A DNA stretch of 64,000 nucleotides from Melampsora larici-populina 98AG31 (GCF_000204055.1 NW_006768803.1:537607-601606); one strand, 5' to 3'. Positions 44,790-57,225 are shown, counted from the stretch's first letter. Notes: generated from the sequence alone by a model not told the origin. Numbers and translations: made by a program.

Positions 44790-47240
44790 ATGGCTTCTGA
44801 TTCTCCTCACTCCTTGTCTCAAGACACTGTAGCAAAGCGTGGCAAGTCTTCGTATGTATGGTGCCATTTCACCATCCAAGGCGATAAGACAGTGTGTTCA
44901 GTAGTGTTATCTAGTGGAAAGATTTGTGGAAGGTCCCTTGCCCGCGACAAGACTTCTAGTACAAAGGCAATGTCAGACCATCTTCAGAGACTGCATGGAT
45001 TGTACAACCCAAAGCTGGTGGAGCAGTCAAGTCAAGTAACCCTGGAGGGGTCCTTCAAGAGAATCAAGACTCAGCACGTGGTAAGACTTTTGTGATCTAA
45101 TCAATTGTGTTATTTCTTGAGACTCACGATTGTGTTGAATCTTTTGTTTGAACAGGTTTCACTGAATGTTGAATCTCTCAAGACGGCGATATCTTATTTC
45201 ATGGCTGAAGCCGACCTGCCTTTCTCTTTGATAAACCGTCGATCTTTCAAAGATCTTTTGAAGCTTTGTAATTCTCAGACAGCAGGAATGATGGTGAAAC
45301 GTCACACCATAGCCAGACATACAATTTCGATCTTTCACTTCTACCAGAACTACATCAAGAATAGTGTATTCAGCAAAGCGAAGTATATCTCCTTTACACA
45401 AGACGGTTGGACATCACCTAATCAACGGTCTTACATGTCGATCACAGCTCATTTCATCACAGACAACTTTGAGCTTAAGTCACTGACCATTGGTATCCCC
45501 CGTGTTTCAGGTGAGTTATCTTCAGGTATTGTCTTACTCTCCAGCAAACCTCACTAGGCTAACATCTTTCAATCCCATCCAAAACTGAATGCAGGGCGTC
45601 ATGTGGCTTCTAATTATGCTGATCTGTTTGTAGATTACTTGAAGAAGTACAACATTGTCAATGCACTATCAACAATCACTGCTGATAACGAAAGCAAGAA
45701 TAACAAGATTGCAAAACTCATACACGAAGCTCCCGAAATTGAAGACTTTGATCCTAACGAGTCGCTCTATGGTTGTGTCGCACATGTCATTAATCTTGCT
45801 GCTCACAAAGGTCTCGATGTATTTGGAGTTGTTGAAGATGAGCTTGTTGGTCACTCAGATACCTCCAGCGGACCGATGGGCCTAGCCAATCTGGTTGATC
45901 CTGCTGATTCTCGCACAGCAAACCTTTCAACAATCAGGTCAAGATGTCACGGCCTTGTGATCTGGGTACGTAGCAGTCCACAGAGATCGGAGGCCTTTGG
46001 AAAGACTGTTACACTACTACGAAGTCTTGCTCTTAATTCAACTGATCCAGCTAATCAAGGGTTAGCAGATGAAGCTGAGGTGAACTCTGCACTTGGTTCC
46101 CTCCTTCCCGAGCCAACCGAGAATATAGATGAAATCGATCCGATCTCCAAGGGAACTGCTGTAGCTCTGACCCCTGACGTTGAAACTCGCTGGAACTCGA
46201 CTTACCTGATGTTTAGACGCCTTCTCCGCCTCCGAAAAGCTGTCCAACAGTTCTGTGAACGTCCTGGTGCTACCAAATTTCAGCTCTCAGATATCGAGTG
46301 GACTTATGTCGAGCAAATGTGCAATTTTTTGGAGCCGCTCTCCGAAGCTACAAATGAGCTTTGTCGATCAAAGTTTCCTACACTACACACTGTGATACCA
46401 ATCTATATTGCAGTGATGGGTCGATTAAACAACGTGAGTCCTGGAGTTCTTAACCTTCATGATTGGAAGAATACAAAAAGCTTATTTGTTTAATTGTATG
46501 TACATTCAGGTTATGACAACTTATGACAATAACCACTTGATTCCTGCCGCTCGAGAGATGGTTGAAAAGCTCGAGACCTATTTCAAGAACGTTTTATTCA
46601 AACCCGGTGCTATATGTGCTACTATACTGGATCCTCGACTCAAGATGACATTCTTTGAGGTGTGGTTGCTACTACCTAGACTTAATGTATCCTGCCTGTG
46701 TTTAACCTGACTAACATCATCATCTCTCTTAATCTTCTACAACAGGCCAAATCCAATATCTTTAATCGTTATGCCACATCTCCTACAAAGCTGAAAGAAA
46801 TCTTCTGTGCCGAAGCCTTGAAGTTTAAATCACCTGATCCCGACGCACGTCAAGCTACCAAGAGCACCAGTCAATCCTACTTTGGGGCTGAGATCTATGG
46901 GACAAACACAGGGCCGGCTTCATTTGACAGCGAGCTTGGCCGATATCTAAGTGATCTGGTTGAGCCCGCAGATGCCGACATCCTGCTTTACTGGAAAAGC
47001 AAAGTTACAAGCTACCCTATCTTGAGTGAGATGGCCCAGAAATACCTGGCCATCCCTGCTACTAGTTGCCCGTCTGAAGGTGCCTTTTCGAAAACAAAGG
47101 TGATTTTGACTCCTCAGAGAAACAAGCTCTCCGACTTGAGTGTAGAAGCACTACTGTGTCTCAAGGAATGGTATCGAGTTTTTGGTCCTTTGTATGTATC
47201 ACCTGGTTCACAGGCAGAACCTATAGCTGTGATTGAATGA
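44790..47240 (+). CDS. hAT transposase 2, apparently intact
   Basis: Five exons with consistent phases (44790-45080, 45156-45510, 45595-46433, 46510-46659, 46746-47240) encode 709 residues with no internal stop. A BED zinc finger (SSYVWCHFTI, CGRSLA, MSDHLQRLHG) opens the protein. FTQDGWTSPNQRS and ITADNESKNNK hold the first two catalytic Asp. GCVAHVINLAA and VETRWNSTYLMF follow. The C-terminal dimerisation block has YPILSEMAQKYLAIPATS and CPSEGAFSKTK. It cuts and pastes its element with 8-bp duplications in this family. It is related to the decayed hAT 1 at the left end. All introns are GT-AG, 75-86 nt. Its integrity suggests recent activity. Confidence 0.9.
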
Positions 47241-47304
47241 TGTCTATCTATTCAGTTTCATCTCCTCACCTTTCCCTCAACTATTGATCATGATTCTTTT
47301 GTCA

Positions 47305-47400
47305 TCTCGATTTCTAACTCTTTATCGTTTTTATTATCTCGATTTCTAACTCTTTATTGTTTTTATTATCTCAATTCATAACTCTCTTTGAACACTGTTA
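47305..47400 (+). repeat. Tandem repeat after hAT transposase 2
   Basis: About 2.5 copies of a 33-bp unit containing ATCTCGATTTCTAACTCTTT. It lies in the 3' noncoding part of the element. Confidence 0.7.
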
Positions 47401-47689
47401 ATCACTTCCTTGTATGTATCAACTGCTTGTTCACCCATCCTTGCTTGAATATGTATCATAACTGTTCATAATCTATGTACGGTTTCTCGGTTCTCCGAGA
47501 AAAATCGGGGATCTTGATACCTCAGGCCGGACCCCGATCCGACGGAGCCGGGTCGGTGTCGGGGTTCTCAGAGCTCTAGCCCGGCTACCGTATCGACGGT
47601 ACGGTAGACCGGGGATCTCCGCCTCCGCCGGAGCCGGGGCTCATCCTGAAGCAGTAGGCGTGACATTTTCAATTTCCAGACTCGGTTGA

Positions 47690-50600
47690 GGATCCGGTGG
47701 TTCAAGCAACGTTGGGCCGCTGCGCTGCGTTGTTGGCAACGGGGGGTTGCGCAACAACGCAGCGGTTTTTTTTTGGGGCATGTAAGGACAACGCAACTGG
47801 CAACTGTAGGCGCCGTTGCGTTGCTGACAGCGTGCAACGGTTTTGCGGCCGTTGCGCAAGACGCAACGACGCAACGCATGCAGGAAGACATATTCAGACT
47901 TGTTTTATCAAGGGGCAGTAAACTAACCTACTACAACGCGTGTTTTGTACTTTTTTTACTTCTGCCACTTGTACTTGAAATAAGAAAAACAAAAATCAAA
48001 CCTTTTTTTATCAACTCATTTGGCATTCAGCTACTTGCCCTTGCCAATACCGTTTCTTCCCCCAAATGATTCAATTACACCATTTACTTTGGTGTACTTA
48101 TGTGCGAGAGGAACCCCTTGGCGAATCCACAGGCGGGATCCTACATTGTACTCGATCGTTCGAGGAACCAGACGGACACGGTCAGACGAACAAATGTCGG
48201 CCGCTGCTGAGAAAGTCCGTTCGACAATTGCAGAACTGGCCGAGAGACTCAAATAGTCACGCGCCAAAGACGCCAATACTGGGAATACGTTGGAGTTCAC
48301 CTATGGGGTATGAGTAAATCAATATGCCAATTGATAACCAAGAGAATAGTGATCAACAATATGAAGGACCACTTACACTCCACCATGGTAAAATCGCTTT
48401 GCATTCTCTTGCATTGTCCGCAGAAGCCATCGGATGAGTCCCCTTCAGGTAGGCAGCAACCTCGTCGCGCTGCACTTCAGGATCACGAGATTTGAAGAGT
48501 TGGAATACACTGTTAACTCCTGTTTCGTTTGACTTTGAGGTCGATGCTGCAGGAGCAGTTTTTTCTACTGAAACTTCTTTAGTGCTGGATTTGGAATCTA
48601 ATTCCTTCTTACGCTTGTCAAAAGTTCGTTGAAAGAGATTTCGTGCACGGATGGTGTAGGGGTGTTCTTGTCCAAAACCTTGCTCAAAGATCTGCAGGCG
48701 AAAGAACGGGTTGAGAATGGAAGCCATGACTGTTGTATCACAGTTCATGGCTTCTTCGAGGTATTTGTCGACTCGGGCTTGCATCGATGTGATCATAGGT
48801 AACAGAGCTTCTCCCATTTGAAGTTCTTTTGCTCGGCTGTCAAGGTGAGCCTTGAGAGCGTAGAACTCGGCGATAACCATGGAGCCAGTTGGGCCATCGC
48901 CCTCAATCCGCTTAGTGAGATCCAGGAAAGGCTGTTCACAACATCATTGATAGTCAGTAATCACATTCAAGTTTCCAAATCCAAATAAAAATAAGCAGAA
49001 ACAGTTCAACATCACTCACGGCCAGCTCGTTGGTCAACTCCTCAAGCGAGTTCCAATCATCGGGAGAAAAGTATATTTCATGAAAGTAACCTCGGGGTTT
49101 TTGGGATGATCTAGATCTGCGCTTCTTGGCTCGAACACGCTCCAGGTCTTCGGCAAGAAGCTTGCTGACCACCTGAAGATTTGGAAGGTTTCGATCTAGA
49201 TCATAAGCAAAGATACCTGAGATTTGCGGCGTAAACAAAACTCACCTTCTGCGCCTTGACCAAACAATTTAGGGAGTCGAATTTGGCATTCCATCGGGTT
49301 GCGTTGTATCCAGGAGTGAGGGGTAGCACTTTTAAATCCATCTCTTTCGCCTTTCTCGCAAAGTATCTCCTCCAAGCAGCCGAGCGAGCGACACGACGCG
49401 AAATGAAGTTGGCCTTGAAATCCTAACAGTCAGTATCCATGGTGATACATTGCAGTGATGTGTATAAGCTTACCTGGGCCATTAATTCATTTAGGCGTTT
49501 AGCTTGCTTTCTGGAATCTCGGTTATGAAAAAGATTCGACATGACATTGGAGCTCGCCGGCGTAGCATCATTGGGTTGTTCAACTGAGACTTCATCAAGC
49601 TTGTCCTCAGCATCTTCGTCGTAGTCAGGAGCAACACCTAAGAAGTCTTCTCCTTCAGAATCGTGATCGGTGTCATCTTCGTCCGGTAGCAGATTTTCTT
49701 CTTCAGCTTCTACTTCAGCTTCAAGATCAATAACTTTTGTAGTATTTGAGTTAGAGCTTTCGTCCTCGTCTTCCTCGGCAATCACAGGCATTCGCTCAGA
49801 TATAGGAAATGCTCCTAAGAGCGATTCTCGTTGAGAATCACGTGAGGGGATCGTTCGCCCAAGTTCCAAGAGACCGCCCTTAACTGTTGAAGACAGTTTA
49901 TGAAGAAAGCACTTAGCATAGTCGGTTTTGGGATTCCACGTGTAAGTTTGTCCATCAGAGGAATTTAGATCGTTAGCTTCTAAGTCTGAAAATTGAGCAT
50001 GCATCTCTTCGGCCATGGTGATGTTGTTTGACCCGGAGTCGGTCACCTGGCAGAGCATGTGGATATTTTGGAAAAGATATCAATACATATTAATTATACA
50101 AAATAAAGGAGGTAGTGAAAGAAAAAGTGAAAGCAAAATCGTTTCAAAAGAAAAAGTTACTTATCTTGTATTGAAGCTTATGCTTCTTCATAAAATGTAC
50201 TAATGGCTGTGCAAGCCATTTTCCATTGTGATGCCAAGCGACTAATTTGAGTGTTAGATGTCGGACCTGATAGTTCCAATTGTCGTTGATGAATGTCACC
50301 GCAGCACCGAGGAACGCATGGATATTGTTCGCAGTTGTCCAACCGTCGTGGATAAGGGTGAACCGACCCGCATTACCCTGCCGAAGAATATGAAGAAAGG
50401 AAGTCAGTGTCCTATACCTTTTCGATAGATAGAAACAGCTCACGTTGATTTCCTTCAAGACTGTGTCTTGAAACGAGACATACATCCCGGCTGCTTCTCT
50501 AGCCACCCATGTACGACCAAATACCTTTACGTCCCGCCGGATGTAACGGAAAGCCACTCGGAGGAAGTGATCCTCAATTTGATTCCAAGGTAGCGCTTGT

Positions 50601-51960
50601 GCCAGGATCCAGACCGTGAGAATTTGGTTTAGTACATCGTTGCTGAAAGGTGTTGGTTGTTTTAGATCAAAGAATTCAGCCAATTGACGCTGATCCTTCT
50701 TAGACTTCTGTGCCTCAAGTTCGATCGCAGTTGGCGGAAGATTACCACCGGCATCAATTGCAGCCTGTCGGCCTGCACACGGTTTTCGAACTCGGCCTAC
50801 AGTGTAGCCATCTCGATGCTGCTTCAGGTTAGAGTTGGAGTCGTAATAGACGCGGGGCTTCTTTGGGCACCAAAGACAAGGATAGACAAGAGGCTTCTTC
50901 GTCTTATCCTTTAAAATACAAGGGTTTTGAATCAGAAAGCCAATACCCGAATGATTTGGTGAGCAAGCATGAGATTGAAATACTCACATTGTCATCTCCC
51001 CATTCAGGTTCTCCATAGTAGTCTTTCACATCATCGTATTTAGGCTGATTGTCTTCGCCCTCCAAAACCTTGGCTCGCTTCGCTTGTTGGCGCTCGGTGA
51101 GGTTGTCATCAGAGTCCTGATTCATTTCAGCTTCTGATGGCAGATCAACATCAATAGGCTGTTATTCAAAGAGGGTGTAAGTTTGGATTAGCTTGAAAAT
51201 GCTGAGTCAACTTGATTCAGAGGGAAATGACTCACGTTTTCCTTTGATCGGCTAGCTCTAGATCGCTTCTTCGAGGTCATAAGTCCTCGACTTCTTTTGT
51301 TTGAGGCTTGATTCGAGACATTGGACACAGACTCCTTAGTACGAGCAGATGTCTTACGGATTCTGGAAGATTGGGGCAGGGAGATTGTGGTCCGACCATC
51401 AGGTGATGGCTGGACCATTCCGGAAGCCCTTTTCCGAGGAGTCGGGGGTCTCGATGATCTTTGAAGAGGAGTACCAATGGCCTGAGAAGAGGGTGGTTGG
51501 CTGGGTCCCTCGGCAGGGCTACTTGCCATGATCAAGAGGAAAGTATGATGGTGAAACGGAAGCCAGTGTGAACGGTATGGAAGACTTGACCTCGAAGTTG
51601 GAAATCGATGGTTTGAAAAGAGGGGATTGGGGTAGGATTTGATTGACTGCCGAAAGGATAGACCACGTCGACGACGAGTCGGATGGCCTAGCCTTTGCTG
51701 CATGGCGTCAGCAGCAAGGGGTTGGGGATCGCTAGATGTTGTAAGTGAGGATGGTGCGGTAAGCAGGTGGATTGAAGTGTGAAAACGAGAGATGGAGGGT
51801 GGAGGGTAAGCTTACGCATGTGCCGGGTGCCCTGCGGGTAGCAACGGGCGGTGGCCCCGTTACTACCCGCTGCGTTGCTCGGATAATCGTTGCCAAAACA
51901 ACGCAGCCCCCGAATCCTCCGACCCTGCTCGGGTAACGCAGTCACTGCAAACATTATTCG
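47690..51960 (-). mobile_element. hAT element 3, approximate limits
   Basis: Both flanks of the transposase gene carry dense CAACGC/GCGTTG words (47707-47880 on the left; 51835-51945 on the right). These are typical subterminal transposase-binding arrays. Exact terminal repeats and the 8-bp duplication were not determined. The left edge abuts hAT element 2. Confidence 0.5.
48031..51529 (-). CDS. hAT transposase 3, nine exons, apparently intact
   Basis: The start ATG at 51529 opens a Ser/Pro-rich, then basic N-terminus (KKRSRASRSK). Exon 1 ends 51236 and exon 2 is 50988-51158. A zinc-finger exon follows (PCLWCPKK...SNLKQHRDG), then the catalytic blocks LIHDGWTTANN and QVTDSGSNNITM. A long acidic insertion (EEDEDESS to EGEDFLG) comes next. 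Further on are ATRWNAKFDSL, FLDLTKRIEGDG and the C-terminal hAT dimerisation motif ARDYLSLSASSAIVERTFS. The stop is at 48031. Splice sites checked are GT-AG and no internal stop was seen. It belongs to a different hAT group from copies 1 and 2, with the acidic insertion distinctive. Confidence 0.85.
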
Positions 51961-52559
51961 GCTTCCCCAAGTGGGCAGGAAAAAATGATTGGGAGTATGA
52001 TTTGTCATAAAATGATCTATCACTCCACACCTAAGCCAGAACACACACACTACATATGTGCAACAGGCTTAGTGAATAGGTGGTTATCATGTACATACAG
52101 TTCTGCTCAGTTATCTGCTCATCAGCATAAGTTATTCATATGTAATACATGCTGTAACTTTTTTCAGATTGACAAAAGTATTCAAAAGATTGACTACATA
52201 CACCCACCCAGTGTTTTGGTGTGATCTCATCAACTCAACTGCATGTAACACCCTTTCTGTTACTATGAAACAGCTTCAGTAATATTGCCTGAGCAGCTAC
52301 AGCATTATATGTAGTGAATTTTTGCAACAATTTTTCCAAGGTCAAAAAAGTTACATGTGGTATAACATGTGATTTATTTATTCTGATGGGCAAAAAACTG
52401 AGCAGACCTGTATGTACATGATAGATAACTATTTACTTAGCTTGCTGCACATATGTAGTGTGGGTGTTATGTCTCAGGTGTGCAGTATTGGATCCTTTTA
52501 TGACAAACTGTACTATTAATCATTTTCCTCTTCCAACTTGGGGAAGTTGAATGATGTTC
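51961..52559. other. Noncoding, AT-rich
   Basis: No gene, RNA or terminal repeats recognised between hAT element 3 and the GC-rich block that truncates the Copia ORF. Confidence 0.35.
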
Positions 52560-52569
52560 ACAGTGAGTG

Positions 52570-52685
52570 TGTAGTGAGCAACCCCGCTGCGCCCCGCTGC
52601 GCGCCGTTGCGCTGCCGGCGCGGTGCGTTGCACTGCGTTTCCGGTGCGTTGCGCCTTTTGGGCAACGCAGTGGCCCGACGTTGGT
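52570..52685. repeat. GC-rich GCTGCG/GTTGCG block at the Copia break
   Basis: Repeated GCTGCG, GTTGCG and GCGTTGC words in about 110 bp of locally GC-rich DNA. They resemble the subterminal arrays of hAT element 3. The Copia ORF runs into it and loses its Copia-like character, so an inserted hAT-type fragment probably truncates the retrotransposon here. Confidence 0.55.
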
Positions 52686-55360
52686 TCAAGACTCATGACA
52701 TCGTCCTCTTCATCATCAAAGAAACGAACCTTGACAGAGTTTTTGTCTGGTTCAGTTGAAGCGGGCGAAGGTGCCTGTTGGATTGATTTAAACGGAAAAA
52801 CTTCTTCATTGAATGTGGAATGGTGAGTGATGTAAATTTTTCTGGAGGATAAATCATAAATTTGATAATTGAAATTATCTTGTTCAAATCCCACCAGAAC
52901 GCCTTCTGAGCTGACTGGAGAAAATTTTGAGTGGCGAAGTTCCTTTCTGATCAGGCCGAAAGCTTGGCAACCAAAAATACGAAGATGATTTATTGAAGGT
53001 TTTCTAAAGAACCACATCTCAAACGGAGTTTTACCACCGTCAAGAGCAGCCGTCATGCAACAATTTGTCAGGAATACTGCCGCACTACAAGCAAAATACC
53101 AAAAACGGATTGGCATAGCTGATTGCAACATCATCAAACGTGCCCTGGTATTGACAATTCTCATACCACATTCGGAGACACCATTCTCTTCAGGAGCATA
53201 ACCTGAAGTTAAGTGAAGAGTGATGCCAAGCTCCTTGAGCTTGGGACCGAGTAGGTTGTTGAGGAATTCACTACCTTGATCTAGTGTGAACTGCTTAAGA
53301 AGACATCCAGTTTGTCTCTTGGCAACGGCGATATACGCCATAAACGCCTCATACACCTCTTCTTTAGTCTTGTAATTAAGCGGATAAATGTGTCGGTATG
53401 CAGAATAATCATCACAAAAAAGGACAAAATAATTTTCATTGTTGATACCGGTAGTTCTGATAATACCACTTAGGTCGACATGAACATTTTCTAAAAAGGT
53501 ACGTGCACGGGGTCTAGTTTGGTTATGAGGAATTTTTGTATTTTTAGACAGAGAACAAATGTCACAGTTTAAGTTTTCATCCAAGTACTCAAAATTTTCA
53601 ACACTATCAAGCTTAGCCATCAGTTTGAGGTATTTATTGCTGACGTGTCCTAATCGTTGATGTTGAAGTGAAGCAGTCATTTCAGTACTTGATGATGATA
53701 TTGATGAAGAGTGTATTCCACTCACGGGTTCAAGAAGAATGAACATGAGATTGTTGTCCGAAATGAATCCGTTGAATAAAGCAAGACCATTCAGAACTAA
53801 GGAGAAATTTGTGCTGTCATGGAAATATTCCCTAACTCCTTGTTTTTTCAACACAGCCCCAGCGATCAGATTACAAGAGAGCTGCGGCACGAAAAGACAA
53901 TTTTTGAGTTCAAATGGAGTTTCGTCTCCAGCGAGAAACCTAGCTACACCTCGGCTATGAACTGCCAGAGAGACATCACCACCGGCGAGCTTGAGATGTT
54001 TGCTTGAGTCATCGATTTTGACAAGTGAGGAAAGATCGAAAAACATTTTGTCTTTGAACATATGGTGAGTCGCACCGGTATCGTGAAGAGCCCAGATCTT
54101 TGATGTAGAAGACAGAGCCGCAGACACGGAGGCACTGATATTCGGGTCTTCTTCAAATTCCGAAGGAGAGGCGGAAATTTCTTCTAGTTCATTTGAATCC
54201 TCATCATCGAATTCAGCATTCATAGAAAGAAATGCCATACTAGCAGACGCATTGTTGACGCTTGAGTCAAAAACTTTCTTTACACCTCTGATTGTCGAGG
54301 CTTGAGTAGAGAGAGCAGTCGAATTTGAACTAGAACCTGAACCTCCTGATTTTGCGCGAATTTTAGCTAGGAATGCAAGTCGTTTATCGGCATTTTCAGG
54401 TTTTGACCAGCAGTTCTTGGCCAAATGCGGTCCGAAGCACTCTTTGGGAGAACATTCTCCAGATGATTTCTTTGAGGATCGAACGGAAACAGCGTTTACT
54501 TCTCTGATCGCGGCGCACGTCCAGCCGTGGCGTTCTTCGCATTTCCGAAGGTAAGAACTGACACCTTCCCGAGTTAAAGGAACTACCGTGTTATGGATAT
54601 ATTCCTTTGTTTCGATAGATAAAGAAGGAATCGCGCCGAGGAGCATCCTTGCTGATTGGATGTCAGAAAGCTCACCCTTCAGGCGATAAAACTCGCGGAC
54701 AAGATTTTCAAACTTGTCAATGAAAGATGTAAGAGTGTCGGATTTGGTGATCTGACAAGCGTAGAGTGTTCGAGTTACTGCTTCCAATTTGTCTTCCGAA
54801 ATCCAATTGTGATAGGTTTTAAGAAAGGTCCAGCATTTATAAGGGTCATAAATGATTTCAGATGCATCCTTGGGATCAGTAAGGTGATTGCGTGTTCTGA
54901 CTTTGTTGACGGTATCTAGTCTTTGTAGAATGTAGGTGGTAAGATTGAATCGAGTCTTCTCGTGTTCAGCTTCAGAGAGTGAGGACTTTCGAAAATTTTC
55001 CTCTTTGACGTAATGATGCAATTCAAGTGAACGAAATACCTCCATAAGGGATTGACTCCACTCAACGTAGTTTTCGTCTGACAAATCATCAGACACTTTG
55101 TATTTGCTTAATGCATTTGTCATGATTTGTGAGTATTTTTGAAGTTGATCACCGAAAACTCTTGAATCGACTTGGTTGGTCATCTTGTTGGAGATACGAT
55201 CCTTAGGATCAGAATGAACGTCAGGAGGAAGAGAAGTGGATTGATCCTGACGAGCCGTTACTGCTGAATCGGCTGAACTTGAAGTGATTGAACCTTTGGT
55301 TACAGTAGAGTTATCCTGACAATCGTCGTCTGTGATGGGATCTGCGATTTTGGAACTCAT
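52686..55360 (-). pseudogene. Copia retrotransposon gag-protease-integrase, RT lost
   Basis: From ATG 55360 the frame is open for about 890 codons. The gag part has YVEWSQSLMEVFRSLELH and a Cys-His knuckle variant (CSPKECFGPHLAKNC). Protease is marked by LHDTGATHHMF. Integrase has the H-H-C-C finger (HQRLGHVSNKYL...CDICS), catalytic Asp in NVHVDLSG and TLDQGSEFLN, and Glu in APEENGVSECGMR. The Copia-type FGCQAFGLI and GVLVGFE blocks follow. Reverse transcriptase and RNase H, which come next in Copia, are absent. The frame enters a GC-rich foreign block near 52685. Ordinary Copia pol is about 1300-1500 residues, so about 40% is missing. No stop codons interrupt the remaining part. Confidence 0.9.
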
Positions 55361-55492
55361 ACAATCAAACTGGTCGAATAGATCGTTTTACTCTCGCTAC
55401 CATAAAACTTCTCAATAAATGAGATGTCTTGAGATTCCTAAGAATCAATGTCAGACTTGACAATCTAGAGTTGCCTGTAGTACAAAAAGAAA

Positions 55493-55930
55493 ACCTGAGG
55501 GCACAGGTATCTACGTTAGACTACGGCAAACTGCAAGTCTACGACGATATCAAGACAAACCTGAGGGCACAGGTATCTACGTTAGACTACAGCGAACTGC
55601 AAGTCTACGACAATATCAAGACAAACCTGCGAGCTCGAAGATTTTCGTGGAGCACGCGTAAGGAAAAGATTAGAACAATTAAAATAAACAAATTTGATTC
55701 TTTTCGACAAGACTAACCTGAGGGCACAGGTATCTACGTTAGACTACGGCGAACTGCAAGTCTACGACGATATCAAGACAAACCTAACAACCAACAAAAT
55801 CAAGACAAGAGAAAGATTAATAAGAAACTAGAAATTGAGATAACAAAAGATCAAGTTCTATACCTGCGAGCTCGAAGATTTTCGTGGAGCACGCGTAAGG
55901 AAAAGATTAGAACAATTAAAATAAACAAAT
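55493..55930 (-). repeat. Repeat-rich leader/LTR of the Copia element
   Basis: Three copies of a roughly 64-bp unit containing CTGAGGGCACAGGTATCTAC and CAAGTCTACGACGATATC lie near 55493, 55557 and 55708. Two copies of a roughly 70-bp unit with GCGAGCTCGAAGATTTTC lie near 55628 and 55866. They sit upstream of gag in the region expected to hold the 5' LTR, so they may be promoter repeats. A TGGTAGCGAGAG sequence (minus strand, near 55400) could be a tRNA primer-binding site. Confidence 0.7.
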
Positions 55931-56015
55931 TCTAAGATTGTAGTAATTGAGTCAGTAAGGATTAAACAATAGTATCTATGATGAGAAAAATGAGATAGAT
56001 AGAGGATGAGACTTA

Positions 56016-56042
56016 CTGATTCTTTTCGACGAGAAAAGAATC
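56016..56042. repeat. 11-bp stem hairpin in the Copia 5' region
   Basis: TGATTCTTTTC, a 5-base loop and GAAAAGAATCA form a perfect hairpin. It may belong to the LTR R/U5 region. Confidence 0.6.
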
Positions 56043-56577
56043 AGAAAAGGAGGGAGACTCAGAACACAAGAATGAAATAGATAACCCAAAAAGAAATTTT
56101 CCATCACCCCTTGATTCCAATTACCGTTCAACCCCTTGGTACAGCAGTTTGTCTGCAACGCCTAACCCCTTTGGTCTACTTCCTACACAAACTCTCACAC
56201 CCCAGAATTCCTTCCTGACCAAAGCGTACAATCTTCTAAAATGAATTCTAATCACGTATCATAGGAAATGATCTTTGACTACCTCATAAGATAGTATCTT
56301 AACATCTTAACAGATTTTTCCTTAGCGGCTTCTAGCTAAGCTAAGCCAAGGTTTCACCCAAGGTGGCAAAAATCCTTAGCTTAGGTAAGACAGAATAAAA
56401 CAAAATCATCATCTCAGTTTTTAATTTATGAATTCATAAGTCCTAATAACTCACCTTTATCAATTTAGATCAAATTTGATATCTCAAAGAGTTGTACTTG
56501 TTCTTCCTATCTTTATTACTCAATACCTAATCAAAGGAGTTCAACAATCCATAAAAGTTATATTCTTTGATCAAGTT

Positions 56578-56967
56578 TTATTTGTTTGAGATGGGCAAGT
56601 CACCCTTTAAATTGAACCTCATAACCAGTGTAATGATTTTTGAATAAGTGACAGCTCTTGCATGATCCTCAGTTCCAATAGTAAAGTTATCAGGATCATG
56701 TAAAGCAGCTTGAGTTAAGTAAGCTGTGTGAATTCCTTTTGTGTTAAGAGCTTCTGTTGATGGTAATTGAAGTACTAATGGAAATAAAAAGGTAAATTAG
56801 TTTTGTTTGATTAAAAGGATTGTAAGAAAGATTGATTGATCACCTTTATAACAATCTGCATAATTTTGAGGAGTTGTCTTTGATGAGTACGGTTGGTGAA
56901 AGAAAGGAAGTAAAAAGGTAGGTGTGATCTTTTGAACACATTGATGAAAATTGGCTTTTTCAGACAT
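56578..56967 (-). CDS. Small two-exon gene, 105 aa, unknown
   Basis: Exon 1 (56844-56967) starts MSEKANFHQCVQKITPTF; exon 2 (about 56578-56773) ends MRFNLKGDLPISNK then TAA. The GT-AG intron is 70 nt with a phase-1 junction (Val). There is no signal peptide, membrane segment or recognised domain. The composition is protein-like and there is no disruption, so a host gene is plausible. A truncated 5' remnant of a longer gene is possible. Confidence 0.5.
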
Positions 56968-57086
56968 AATAAGACTTGATTCAAAGATTTCAAATTAAAG
57001 TTGATACAATTGATAAGTTGAGAATGGAATTGATTTTGAGTTGGATGAATTTTAAGATGATTTTAGTTTTGATAATTAAAGATTTG

Positions 57087-57225
57087 TGGGATACAAAGTT
57101 AAATCTGGGATTGTTTTCCCAGTTTGTGTTTGGAACTTTCCCATGTTCTCCAAGTTCCCCAGTTTGTGTTTTTGCCTGTATTTGGGAACCTGGGAAAAAA
57201 CTCCCAGCTTTAACTTTGTATCCCA
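57087..57225. mobile_element. 139-bp MITE, family with 20169-20335
   Basis: Same perfect ends TGGGATACAAAG / CTTTGTATCCCA and the same internal word order as the copy at 20169-20335. It is about 28 bp shorter because of internal deletions. Confidence 0.75.

Larger units (their letters stand above)
44105..47655 (+). mobile_element. hAT element 2, approximate limits
   Basis: TCAGGATGAGCCCCGG near 44108 reappears inverted near 47638, on either side of the hAT transposase gene. GC-rich ACCGG/CCGGT and CGGAG blocks flank both. GTCATGCC and its near-complement lie just outside, so the true terminus may be slightly further out. No 8-bp target duplication was fixed. Composition contrasts with the AT-rich interior. 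Confidence 0.5.
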
